Assembly (NCBI GenBank): GCA_965233665.1
Contig: CBDDTG010000054.1
Span: 1-64,000 of the forward strand
Source: Bacterioplanes sp965233665
Lineage (GTDB): Bacteria > Pseudomonadota > Gammaproteobacteria > Pseudomonadales > Oceanobacteraceae
Direction of reading: 5' to 3'
DNA: 64,000 nucleotides
Made by a program: the position numbers and the translations under genes. The notes under the pieces are model-generated. The model was not told the DNA's origin and did no database searches. It saw nothing but the letters and a program-made list of their open reading frames with translations. Shown here in pieces: positions 8,058 to 14,871 of this stretch (its first letter is position 1; every line of letters begins with the position of its first letter).

Positions 8058-8753
8058 GTGGAACTCTCGAAAAATTTACTCGGAGATGAATCGTTAAAAG
8101 TATGGACTGCAAAGGGCGAGTTACTTCCAGATCCAAATCTTATATGGAATATTGACCATTTGGTCGGCTTCATACAAATTGAACTAGAACAATGGAAAAG
8201 ACATTGTATTGAAACTGAAGAGCAGCTTAAGGGTGCGCCCGATTTTATCAAAGGCTCTGAACTTTTAAAAGATACGAATGTGAGAATTTACACGAAAACT
8301 TTATTCGATATTTCCACTTATTATATTGCCTGTGTTCAAGCTCTAGAGCGATTAATCTCACAGCTCTACAAAATAAGTACTGAGTATTACCAGCTAAGAG
8401 TGAAAAAGCCTAAATTAGAAATCAACAAGATTTTTCATGAGAAAGCGCAATTTATCCGTGATAAGTCTTTTATTCATCAGGACTCAAGTCAAGTTTCAAA
8501 CCCAATGGATAAAAGAGTTGCAATGTCATGGACACCAACAATTTCTTACGAAAGTGGTAAAGCCCCAGATTGTGAAAGTTATGAATTTGGTGGTGGTAAA
8601 TGGTGGGTAAAGGTTAATGAAACCAAAACTGAGAGTAAAATTGATATATCAATTTCTGGGGTTGTATCATTCGCTACAACAGCTTTAGAGCAAATAGAAT
8701 TGCGTAAATCTAGGGTTGTTGCATACTACGAGCAAATAAAACATAACAAGTAA
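8058..8753 (+). CDS. Cassette-encoded hypothetical protein, 231 aa
   Basis: The product is a soluble, mostly helical protein, AT-rich in coding sequence and unlike the chromosomal neighbours. A GTG at 8058 is preferred to the ATG at 8034 because AGGAAG precedes it with proper spacing and the attC core at 8036-8042 should lie outside the gene. The middle holds FHEKAQFIRDKSFIHQD, a His-rich helical segment; the C-terminal third is beta-prone. I do not recognise the family. The stop overlaps the R'' box of the next attC (8741-8747), which is typical of compact integron cassettes. Confidence 0.65.
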   Translation: MELSKNLLGDESLKVWTAKGELLPDPNLIWNIDHLVGFIQIELEQWKRHCIETEEQLKGAPDFIKGSELLKDTNVRIYTKTLFDISTYYIACVQALERLISQLYKISTEYYQLRVKKPKLEINKIFHEKAQFIRDKSFIHQDSSQVSNPMDKRVAMSWTPTISYESGKAPDCESYEFGGGKWWVKVNETKTESKIDISISGVVSFATTALEQIELRKSRVVAYYEQIKHNK

Positions 8754-8818
8754 ATTCAGGTGGCGCCTGATCTTGCCCCGATAAAACGGACACCAAAGTC
8801 AAACTGATGAGGTGTCCA

Positions 8819-9184
8819 ATGCCAAAATATACTCAGCCAAGAAAGACCTGGCAGTATTCAAATGAATTTAAAGTAAAAGCCGTTCAGCTAAGTCTGATTG
8901 AAGGGATTCAGGTCCAGGAAGTTGCCAATACACTCGACATCCATCCGTTTATGCTGTCACGATGGCGAAAAGAATACCGTGAAGGCAAGATCGTGGCAGA
9001 TAAACGCAAGAAGTTAACCGAAGCTACCCGCAAGCAAGAGAAGGAAATCTCAAAGGTTAAAAAGCTTGAGGCAGAGAATAAGAAACTGAAGCAGGAGCTT
9101 GATCTGCTAAAAAAGTGGCAACGGTTTCTTGCGGAGGAACATCAGCAAGATATCGATTCATCGAGAAGTTCGGACCAAGGCTAG
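8819..9184 (+). CDS. IS3-family transposase OrfA, copy 1
   Basis: The 121-aa OrfA has an N-terminal helix-turn-helix (about residues 15-55, EVANTLDIHPFMLSRWRKEY) that recognises the IS ends, followed by a Lys/Glu-rich leucine-zipper-like helix (about 70-105) for multimerisation. ATG at 8819 has GAGGTG in front. A slippery A AAA AAG heptamer at 9109-9115 lets part of the ribosomes shift by -1 into orfB, producing the OrfAB transposase as known for IS3 elements. Without shifting, translation ends at 9184. Confidence 0.9.
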   Translation: MPKYTQPRKTWQYSNEFKVKAVQLSLIEGIQVQEVANTLDIHPFMLSRWRKEYREGKIVADKRKKLTEATRKQEKEISKVKKLEAENKKLKQELDLLKKWQRFLAEEHQQDIDSSRSSDQG

Positions 9185-10002
9185 GTATCAAGCGCACCTG
9201 TGAATGGCTCAGAGTATCTCGTAGTGGTTATTACTCCTGGCGTGATCGAGAACCCTCTGAACGCAAGCGGTCAGACATGAAGTTAAAGGTTCTCATACGG
9301 AATATCTCGGAGGAGAATGAAGGTCGATACGGAAGCCCAAGGGTCTGGAAGACCCTGTTAAAGCAGGGCTATCAGGTCAGTAGGAAGCGTGTGGCGCGAC
9401 TGATGCAGGAGATGGGATTGATCGCTCGGGTAACTCAGGTAACGTATCGAGCGCCAGGACTTAGACGCTTTTTGGCATCAGGAGAGAATCTGCGCCCTGA
9501 TGGCGCAGTTCCAGATAAGAAGAATCAGGTCTGGGTGGCTGATGTGACCTACTTGAAAGTGAAAAAACAGTGGCATTACCTGTCGGTTATCATGGATCTC
9601 TATTCACGCCGAGTGGTTGGCTGGAGCCTTGATAGCAAAAGAACGACCGGAGTGACTCGCAGAACATTAATGAATGCGATACGCAAACGCGGTGCAACCG
9701 AAGGTCTTATGCTGCACACAGATCGTGGCGTCGAATATCGAGGATCGGAGTACCAGAGAGAGCTTCGAAAGTTGGGAATCGTGCATAGTCTGAGCAGGCC
9801 GGGAAAATGTACAGACAACGCACATATGGAATCATTTTTTCATTCAATGAAAGCTGAGTTGATTCGCAATACGACGTTCGATTCAGCTGAGGATTTGAAG
9901 TATGCTTTGGCAAGATACATCAACAATTACTACAACCGGAAACGGCTGCATTCAGGAATCGGTTACTGTTCACCGATGGAATACGAGCGAATGGCAGCAT
10001 GA
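9115..10002 (+). CDS. IS3-family transposase OrfB (DDE integrase domain), copy 1
   Basis: The 295-aa frame contains an HTH_21-like segment (RYGSPRVWKTLLKQGYQVS, near residues 60-80) and an rve integrase catalytic core with DDE residues in VADVTYLK, LHTDRGVEY and the later MESFFHSMKAE, with the 35-residue-type spacing of IS3. C-terminal NYYNRKRLHSGIGYCSPMEYE is the family's usual end. It is probably expressed mainly as an OrfAB fusion through the A AAA AAG frameshift at 9109-9115; the coordinate 9115 marks the first base of the shifted frame. The element appears intact and possibly active. Confidence 0.9.
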   Translation: MATVSCGGTSARYRFIEKFGPRLGIKRTCEWLRVSRSGYYSWRDREPSERKRSDMKLKVLIRNISEENEGRYGSPRVWKTLLKQGYQVSRKRVARLMQEMGLIARVTQVTYRAPGLRRFLASGENLRPDGAVPDKKNQVWVADVTYLKVKKQWHYLSVIMDLYSRRVVGWSLDSKRTTGVTRRTLMNAIRKRGATEGLMLHTDRGVEYRGSEYQRELRKLGIVHSLSRPGKCTDNAHMESFFHSMKAELIRNTTFDSAEDLKYALARYINNYYNRKRLHSGIGYCSPMEYERMAA

Positions 10003-10081
10003 AAATTAACGTGTCCGTTTTATCGGGGCAAGATCAGCCTACGGCGAGCCTGATTTAGGCGTTAAGTTCCTCGGAGAAAAT

Positions 10082-11077
10082 ATGAAGAAAATCGCTAGAA
10101 TTTGCTGGAATAGCAATGGTTGGGTAACTCCATCTGGTCGTCCAGGTAAAAGTAGCAACAAAGACTCTTATGAGTATAAGAATGGATATGGTCACGAGGA
10201 ATGGTTACTAGATACGACCAAAATCATTGATGGTTATCATTACGGGTATATCCAAGCAATTGGAAAGCACAGAGATACATATTTAGATCAAGTCTTCGAT
10301 GTTTCTTTATATTCAATAAATAGCGATACGAAACAACGATGGTGGCTAGGCGAAATAAAAAACCTAGAGGTGGTCTCCGCTGAAGAGTCAGAAAGAGTAT
10401 ACAAACAATACAAGAAAAATGGTTGGTACAAAGAGATGCTTTCTCAACTAAATTCAGTTGGGGCTAACATTGAAGAATTCAAAAATTTTGTTGCTGCTGA
10501 TATCTTTTCTGTCGTGAAGTATAAACCCGAAGACCTAAATTTGCTCGATGAACCTCAGGAGTTTAGTGCTGACGATCCTGCAGTAACTTCCAATTATTAC
10601 AACTTGAAGAACAAAAAAGTAGAGCCGAACTTGGAAAGCCCAAAAGGGTTTAAGTTTGTTGCCGGTCATACTGAGGGAAAAAGTAAAACCAAGCGGTCAT
10701 ATAGTGACTACAAAAAAGAAGTCTCTCTGTTACACAATCAATTACAAACAGCATTGTATGAAGAACTATCTCAACGCTATGGATCGGACTTTGTAGCCAC
10801 TGAACAAAGTTGCGGCTCTGGAAACCGTATAGACCTTGTTGTTAAGAAAGATAGTCGCTATTCACTGTATGAAATCAAGACGTTGAGTACTGCAAAAAAT
10901 TGTATCCGAGAAGCCTTAGGTCAGTTAATGGAGTACGCATTTTATAACGACGATATTCCTATCGATAAGTTAGTTATTGTATCTCCCCATGAACTAAAAA
11001 ATTCGGATGTCGAATACTTAGCTCGAATAAAAGAGAAGTTTTCACTACCTATTGAGTATATGGCATATAGCTTGTAG
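10082..11077 (+). CDS. Cassette-encoded protein with C-terminal PD-(D/E)XK nuclease-like domain
   Basis: The 331-aa protein has an N-terminal region (1-140) rich in aromatic residues (CWNSNGW, WLLD, RWWLGEI), a linker, and a C-terminal domain (about 205-331). In this domain GNRIDLVV (D251) is followed by YEIK (E264, K266) and by QLMEY (Q281-Y285). D-x12-E-x-K plus QxxxY is the core signature of PD-(D/E)XK nucleases of the RecB/Cas4-like type. A metal-dependent DNase guided by the N-terminal domain, for example a defence endonuclease, is the likely role; the target is unknown. It lies in a cassette: R' GTTAAGT 15 bases upstream and R'' ACTTAAC just after the stop. ATG at 10082 follows TCGGAGAAAA. 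Confidence 0.7.
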   Translation: MKKIARICWNSNGWVTPSGRPGKSSNKDSYEYKNGYGHEEWLLDTTKIIDGYHYGYIQAIGKHRDTYLDQVFDVSLYSINSDTKQRWWLGEIKNLEVVSAEESERVYKQYKKNGWYKEMLSQLNSVGANIEEFKNFVAADIFSVVKYKPEDLNLLDEPQEFSADDPAVTSNYYNLKNKKVEPNLESPKGFKFVAGHTEGKSKTKRSYSDYKKEVSLLHNQLQTALYEELSQRYGSDFVATEQSCGSGNRIDLVVKKDSRYSLYEIKTLSTAKNCIREALGQLMEYAFYNDDIPIDKLVIVSPHELKNSDVEYLARIKEKFSLPIEYMAYSL

Positions 11078-11083
11078 ACCGGA

Positions 11084-11100
11084 ACTTAACAAGTGCAACT
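11084..11100 (+). other. Left half of an attC site (R'' ACTTAAC)
   Basis: ACTTAAC (11084-11090) lies 7 bases behind the nuclease gene stop and is the complement of the R' box GTTAAGT at 10061-10067. The remaining half of the site is absent; REP-like repeats begin at 11103, so the attC was cut by insertion or deletion. Confidence 0.45.
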
Positions 11101-11102
11101 AA

Positions 11103-11316
11103 GACAGTCATGATAAGAAAGCTGCCTGATGGCAGCGCCTAAATCTGCTGGCTAGGCTATAATAAACGAGACAGTCATGATAAGAAAACTGCCTGATAGC
11201 GATGTCGAAGCTGCACGCTAGGCTGTAAGCAAATCCCAATCAAACGAGACGGTCACGATAAGAAGTCGATAAGAAAGCTGCCTGATGGCGATGCCTAAGT
11301 CTGCTGGCTAGGCTAA
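11103..11316 (+). repeat. Three degenerate tandem repeats with REP-like hairpins
   Basis: Units start at 11103, 11170 and 11248 with GACAGTCA/GACGGTCA and end with GGCTAGGCT or a close variant. The first contains a perfect hairpin GCTGCC-TGAT-GGCAGC and a GCCTA/TAGGC pair; the second is more diverged. They lie immediately before a Y1-type transposase, as REP sequences do next to RAYT genes. Confidence 0.55.
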
Positions 11317-11345
11317 GAGCAGATCCTATTCGCTGGGAGCCGATC

Positions 11346-11738
11346 ATGCCTAAACCGCGCAAGGAACTCGTTTCTCTGGAAGCCACGCCGTATTATCACT
11401 GTGTTTCACGCTGTGTGCGGCGTGCGTTTTTATGCGGCTCTGACCAGGAAGGGCGCAGCTTTGAGCATCGCCGAGGCTGGATTGAGTCATTGCTGTTGGA
11501 ACAAGCTCAGGTCTTTGCCATCGATATCGCTGCCTATGCAGTGATGTCGAATCACTTTCATGTGGTGTTGCATGTCTCGAATGAAGAGGCCGCGAGTTGG
11601 ACTGCACGAGAAGTAATTGAACGCTGGCACCGGCTGTACAAAGGCAATGTTTTTACTCAGCGCTATCTGTTAGGTGAAACGTTAAGCTCAGTGGAAGAGC
11701 AGTTAGTTGAACAGTACGCCAACGAATGGCGTGAGTGA
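11346..11738 (+). pseudogene. REP-associated tyrosine transposase (RAYT, Y1 family), 3'-truncated by IS
   Basis: The N-terminal 130 residues of a Y1/IS200-like transposase are present, with TPYYHCVSRCVRRAFLCG and the HxH catalytic pair in MSNHFHVVL near residue 70. The catalytic Tyr and C-terminal half are missing: the ORF runs into the second IS3 copy and its TGA stop (11736-11738) is the first three bases of the IS. Complete RAYTs are usually well over 200 aa. The start has GGGAG before it. REP-like hairpins upstream are its expected substrate. Once part of a REP/RAYT unit, it is now inactive. Confidence 0.85.
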
Positions 11739-11786
11739 TCTTGCCCCGATAAAACGGACACCAAAGTCAAACTGATGAGGTGTCCA

Positions 11787-12152
11787 ATGCCAAAATATAC
11801 TCAGCCAAGAAAGACCTGGCAGTATTCAAATGAATTTAAAGTAAAAGCCGTTCAGCTAAGTCTGATTGAAGGGATTCAGGTCCAGGAAGTTGCCAATACA
11901 CTCGACATCCATCCGTTTATGCTGTCACGATGGCGAAAAGAATACCGTGAAGGCAAGATCGTGGCAGATAAACGCAAGAAGTTAACCGAAGCTACCCGCA
12001 AGCAAGAGAAGGAAATCTCAAAGGTTAAAAAGCTTGAGGCAGAGAATAAGAAACTGAAGCAGGAGCTTGATCTGCTAAAAAAGTGGCAACGGTTTCTTGC
12101 GGAGGAACATCAGCAAGATATCGATTCATCGAGAAGTTCGGACCAAGGCTAG
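11787..12152 (+). CDS. IS3-family transposase OrfA, copy 2
   Basis: Identical 121-aa protein to the OrfA of copy 1: helix-turn-helix then basic/acidic zipper helix. The frameshift heptamer A AAA AAG is at 12077-12083. Identity to copy 1 shows that the duplication is recent. Confidence 0.9.
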   Translation: MPKYTQPRKTWQYSNEFKVKAVQLSLIEGIQVQEVANTLDIHPFMLSRWRKEYREGKIVADKRKKLTEATRKQEKEISKVKKLEAENKKLKQELDLLKKWQRFLAEEHQQDIDSSRSSDQG

Positions 12153-12970
12153 GTATCAAGCGCACCTGTGAATGGCTCAGAGTATCTCGTAGTGGTTATT
12201 ACTCCTGGCGTGATCGAGAACCCTCTGAACGCAAGCGGTCAGACATGAAGTTAAAGGTTCTCATACGGAATATCTCGGAGGAGAATGAAGGTCGATACGG
12301 AAGCCCAAGGGTCTGGAAGACCCTGTTAAAGCAGGGCTATCAGGTCAGTAGGAAGCGTGTGGCGCGACTGATGCAGGAGATGGGATTGATCGCTCGGGTA
12401 ACTCAGGTAACGTATCGAGCGCCAGGACTTAGACGCTTTTTGGCATCAGGAGAGAATCTGCGCCCTGATGGCGCAGTTCCAGATAAGAAGAATCAGGTCT
12501 GGGTGGCTGATGTGACCTACTTGAAAGTGAAAAAACAGTGGCATTACCTGTCGGTTATCATGGATCTCTATTCACGCCGAGTGGTTGGCTGGAGCCTTGA
12601 TAGCAAAAGAACGACCGGAGTGACTCGCAGAACATTAATGAATGCGATACGCAAACGCGGTGCAACCGAAGGTCTTATGCTGCACACAGATCGTGGCGTC
12701 GAATATCGAGGATCGGAGTACCAGAGAGAGCTTCGAAAGTTGGGAATCGTGCATAGTCTGAGCAGGCCGGGAAAATGTACAGACAACGCACATATGGAAT
12801 CATTTTTTCATTCAATGAAAGCTGAGTTGATTCGCAATACGACGTTCGATTCAGCTGAGGATTTGAAGTATGCTTTGGCAAGATACATCAACAATTACTA
12901 CAACCGGAAACGGCTGCATTCAGGAATCGGTTACTGTTCACCGATGGAATACGAGCGAATGGCAGCATGA
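12083..12970 (+). CDS. IS3-family transposase OrfB (DDE integrase domain), copy 2
   Basis: Identical 295-aa frame to copy 1 with all DDE residues in place. It is expressed as OrfAB after -1 frameshifting at 12077-12083. Two identical directly oriented copies 2968 bp apart flank the nuclease cassette and RAYT fragment and could excise or amplify this segment by homologous recombination. Confidence 0.9.
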   Translation: MATVSCGGTSARYRFIEKFGPRLGIKRTCEWLRVSRSGYYSWRDREPSERKRSDMKLKVLIRNISEENEGRYGSPRVWKTLLKQGYQVSRKRVARLMQEMGLIARVTQVTYRAPGLRRFLASGENLRPDGAVPDKKNQVWVADVTYLKVKKQWHYLSVIMDLYSRRVVGWSLDSKRTTGVTRRTLMNAIRKRGATEGLMLHTDRGVEYRGSEYQRELRKLGIVHSLSRPGKCTDNAHMESFFHSMKAELIRNTTFDSAEDLKYALARYINNYYNRKRLHSGIGYCSPMEYERMAA

Positions 12971-13004
12971 AAATTAACGTGTCCGTTTTATCGGGGCAAG
13001 ATCA

Positions 13005-13098
13005 CACATACTGCTACGCTATTTTTTGTGTGTCGCTGCGCTCCATAATACACAAAAACGCTCTCCACAGCATGTGCAGGTGAGCAAGGCGTTATAAC
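13005..13098 (+). other. attC-like site, left side cut by IS copy 2
   Basis: The stretch holds nested inverted repeats (CTGCTA...CAGCAT region, TTTTTGTGTG facing CACAAAAA) and ends with AAGGC plus GTTATAAC (13091-13098), an R'-type core 12 bases before the next cassette gene. The same GTTATAAC begins the next attC at 13664. Confidence 0.5.
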
Positions 13099-13109
13099 AC
13101 GAGGAGCTC

Positions 13110-13670
13110 ATGAGTTCTTACAAAGAAGAAAATAGAAAGCGGCTCATTAATCTACTTGGGTATGTGAAAGCGGACAAAAATCCTAAAGGCTGGAGCCATG
13201 TTACGTCTGTCGCAGTTGGTGGGCTTCTCAGCGTCGGCTTCTCAAAGGTTGAAACCAATCTTCTTTTGGTAATTTCTAGTTCAGGTCGTAGTTTGGTTGA
13301 CTGCGATACTGGAGATAAAGTCGAACGAGACTATGAAGAGTATGAAGGTCTAGATGATTGGAATCTTTCATGCAAAGGAATTGGTAAATTAAAAGAAGAA
13401 ACAATTACCATTTGCGGACTTAATGGTGGTGGATTGCCTCAGAGCAATTCGGCGGGCGAATCACTAGAGGTGGTTTCGCCTAATTGGCCAGAGCATAACC
13501 TCATATTGTGTAGAGAGCATAAGTGTTCATTAATCGATGGTCATCAGAGCTATTGTAATATTATCTATACCGAATACTTGCGTGGTTTTGGGTTTTCTTG
13601 GTGTGGTAACTACATTGTGGCTGCTTGCGGTAGTGATTTTGACATTTGGAAAAGAAATGAAAAGTTATAA
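13110..13670 (+). CDS. Cassette-encoded hypothetical protein, 186 aa
   Basis: The product is soluble with a beta-rich pattern reminiscent of WD/beta-propeller-like blades (LLLVISSSGRSLVDCDTGDK, NLILCREHKCSLIDG, NYIVAACGSDFDIW), each hydrophobic strand followed by a Gly/Asp turn. I do not recognise a named family. ATG at 13110 has an excellent GAGGAG site. The gene fills a complete integron cassette: attC core 12 bases upstream and its own attC overlapping the stop codon (13664 onward). AT-rich coding sequence suggests an origin outside this genome. Confidence 0.7.
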   Translation: MSSYKEENRKRLINLLGYVKADKNPKGWSHVTSVAVGGLLSVGFSKVETNLLLVISSSGRSLVDCDTGDKVERDYEEYEGLDDWNLSCKGIGKLKEETITICGLNGGGLPQSNSAGESLEVVSPNWPEHNLILCREHKCSLIDGHQSYCNIIYTEYLRGFGFSWCGNYIVAACGSDFDIWKRNEKL

Positions 13671-13777
13671 CAAAGCTGTCAATCGGACTTTTTTGCTTCG
13701 CTCCGTTTTGGGGTGGCTTCTCCACTTTATCCCAAAACTCCACTACGCAAAAAATGCCCATTACAGCAGCGTTATGT
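13664..13777 (+). other. Complete attC recombination site (about 114 bp)
   Basis: R''/L'' is GTTATAAC followed by GCTGT; L'/R' is ACAGC followed by GTTATGT. GCTGT/ACAGC and TAAC/GTTA pair in the folded strand. Internal arms TTTTTTGC/GCAAAAAA and GTTTTGGG/CCCAAAAC extend the hairpin, as in VCR-like sites. Confidence 0.75.
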
Positions 13778-13786
13778 GATTTAGCT

Positions 13787-14161
13787 ATGTCAGAGTTTTG
13801 CGATAAGTGCGGTGGCACAAACAAAGAGATAGACCTTCAAGGTACGATAGCAACCTTGAAGTGCGAAAGCTGTGGATACGAATCCATGAGCCGGTACCAT
13901 TTTATTGAAGATATAGATATTTCTATGCTCCCCGAAGCATTCGAAGTTTTTGTTATAAACGGCTCGCGTAGGACGTATCTATTCGTTAAAAAGGCTTTCG
14001 CTGGAATCGGTAACTATTGCTATGGTGATTTGTTAGCGCAGAAGGAAAAAGGTCTTACGAGGTGGTCAATGGGTATATACTCAGAAAGAGAAGTCAAAGC
14101 TATTAAATCGGCAATTGATGATTTGGATATAAAGCTAGAGATTAGAAAGATTGAAAGGTAA
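13787..14161 (+). CDS. Cassette-encoded zinc-ribbon protein, 124 aa
   Basis: The protein starts MSEFCDKCGG and has a second CESCGYE about 22 residues later, giving a CxxC...CxxC zinc ribbon. The C-terminal half (EVFVINGSRRTYLFVKKAF ... VKAIKSAIDDL) has an alpha-beta pattern. It could be a small nucleic-acid or protein-binding factor; no family was recognised. The ATG at 13787 is chosen over the 13754 ATG because the latter lies inside the attC. Its attC follows 3 bases after the stop. Confidence 0.65.
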   Translation: MSEFCDKCGGTNKEIDLQGTIATLKCESCGYESMSRYHFIEDIDISMLPEAFEVFVINGSRRTYLFVKKAFAGIGNYCYGDLLAQKEKGLTRWSMGIYSEREVKAIKSAIDDLDIKLEIRKIER

Positions 14162-14164
14162 AAC

Positions 14165-14221
14165 ACATAACCAGGCAATGCTGCGGACTGCTTCGAAACC
14201 ACGCTGGTTGCGGCGTTAGGA
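14165..14221 (+). other. attC recombination site (about 57 bp)
   Basis: ACATAAC (14165-14171) followed by CAGGCAA pairs with TTGCGGC plus GTTAGGA (14215-14221). The centre has a short imperfect hairpin with TTCG. Length and position between two compact genes fit an integron attC. Confidence 0.65.
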
Positions 14222-14248
14222 GAAATCAAGAATGAGCAGATATCAAGA

Positions 14249-14578
14249 ATGAGCAGATATCAACTTAGAGATCTATCATCATGGCTGAAGTATCTGGATG
14301 ATAACTACATTTCAGATGAGGTCGCTGACTTGATATCCAGCTTTGATATCAACGATGAGAATGATCAAAAAAAATTAATTAGTTCTGCAATAAAACCAGA
14401 GTATTACTCAATGAACAAGATTTCGAAACAAAGCTTCGATGAAGTATTGAGTATAGCAATTGAGGCTAATGAAACTGATTTGGAGAAAGTGTTTTCGACT
14501 ATGTCGTTCTCATGTGCTGGCGGGGTTATAGATAAATCCCAATTTGTTCGTAATATCAAATCAGTGGTTCAGTCATGA
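14249..14578 (+). CDS. Cassette-encoded hypothetical protein, 109 aa
   Basis: The helical, acidic 109-aa product (SSWLKYLDDNYISDEVADLI...) has no recognised domain; size and composition resemble small immunity-type or antitoxin-like proteins, but there is no partner gene and this is only a similarity of style. A 17-bp tandem duplication (AATGAGCAGATATCAA twice, 14231-14263) has doubled the start region: the first ATG at 14232 reads only six codons before a TGA, the second at 14249 opens the gene. Ribosome spacing to the upstream AGGAGAAA is now longer than usual, so expression may be reduced. It is the last cassette before the IS remnant. Confidence 0.6.
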   Translation: MSRYQLRDLSSWLKYLDDNYISDEVADLISSFDINDENDQKKLISSAIKPEYYSMNKISKQSFDEVLSIAIEANETDLEKVFSTMSFSCAGGVIDKSQFVRNIKSVVQS

Positions 14579-14612
14579 GTGAATCACCTAAAAAGACCAA
14601 CAAACAAGACAG

Positions 14613-14780
14613 TGATCTTGCCCGCTTTAATGGGCACCAACGTCTAACAGACGAGGTACCCAATGCCAAAACCCAATCAGCCAAGAAAGACTTGTAAGTA
14701 TTCCGACGAATTTAAGGATCAAACCGTCAGATTTAGCTTGATTGAAGGGGGAAGTTCAGGATGTTGCTACCGCCTTGATC
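14613..14780 (+). pseudogene. Decayed IS3-family remnant (left end and orfA start)
   Basis: TGATCTTGCCCGCTTTAATG resembles the left inverted repeat of the two intact IS copies. An ATG at 14663 opens MPKPNQPRKTCKYSDEFKDQ, clearly related to the OrfA N-terminus, but an extra G near 14747-14751 shifts the frame and similarity ends soon after. This is an older, different member of the same group. It marks the right boundary of the accessory region. Confidence 0.75.
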
Positions 14781-14843
14781 TTACGCAGCTTTAACCGCAG
14801 CTAAGACCAACGACACCAGCAACAAGGGAATACGAATAACACA

Positions 14844-14864
14844 ACGGCCGCACTGGGCGGCCGT
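14844..14864 (-). terminator. Hairpin downstream of ridA (weak terminator)
   Basis: ACGGCCGC (14844-14851) pairs with GCGGCCGT (14857-14864) around ACTGG, just after the ridA stop on the minus strand. The following minus-strand bases TGTGTTATT are only moderately T-rich. Confidence 0.5.
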
Positions 14865-14871
14865 GGGGTTG

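Larger units (their letters stand above)
8768..10036 (+). mobile_element. IS3-family insertion sequence, copy 1 (1269 bp)
   Basis: The ends are perfect inverted repeats beginning TGATCTTGCCCCGATAAAAC and extending about 26 bp. The element is flanked by GCC on both sides, a 3-bp target duplication fitting IS3. It carries orfA and orfB in the IS3 arrangement and is identical in length and in all compared sequence to the copy at 11736-13004. It lies inside an attC site. Confidence 0.9.
8741..10067 (+). other. attC site split by an IS3-family insertion
   Basis: The left half has R'' box ACATAAC (8741-8747) and AAATTCAGG (8752-8760). The right half after the IS has CCTGATTT (10049-10056) and R' box GTTAAGT (10061-10067). 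AAATTCAGG and CCTGATTT are complementary, as expected of the paired arms. Removing the IS (8768-10036) and one GCC duplicate restores a site of about 55 bases. Confidence 0.6.
11736..13004 (+). mobile_element. IS3-family insertion sequence, copy 2 (1269 bp)
   Basis: Same inverted repeats, same length and apparently identical sequence as copy 1. Flanks differ: GTGAG on the left (inside the RAYT gene) and CACAT on the right (inside an attC-like sequence), so no target duplication is present. This indicates recombination or an adjacent deletion after insertion. Confidence 0.9.

Noticed and set aside
11103..11316. CRISPR array
   Set aside because: Only three diverging units of unequal spacing with internal hairpins and no constant repeat plus variable spacer pattern; REP-like repeats fit better.
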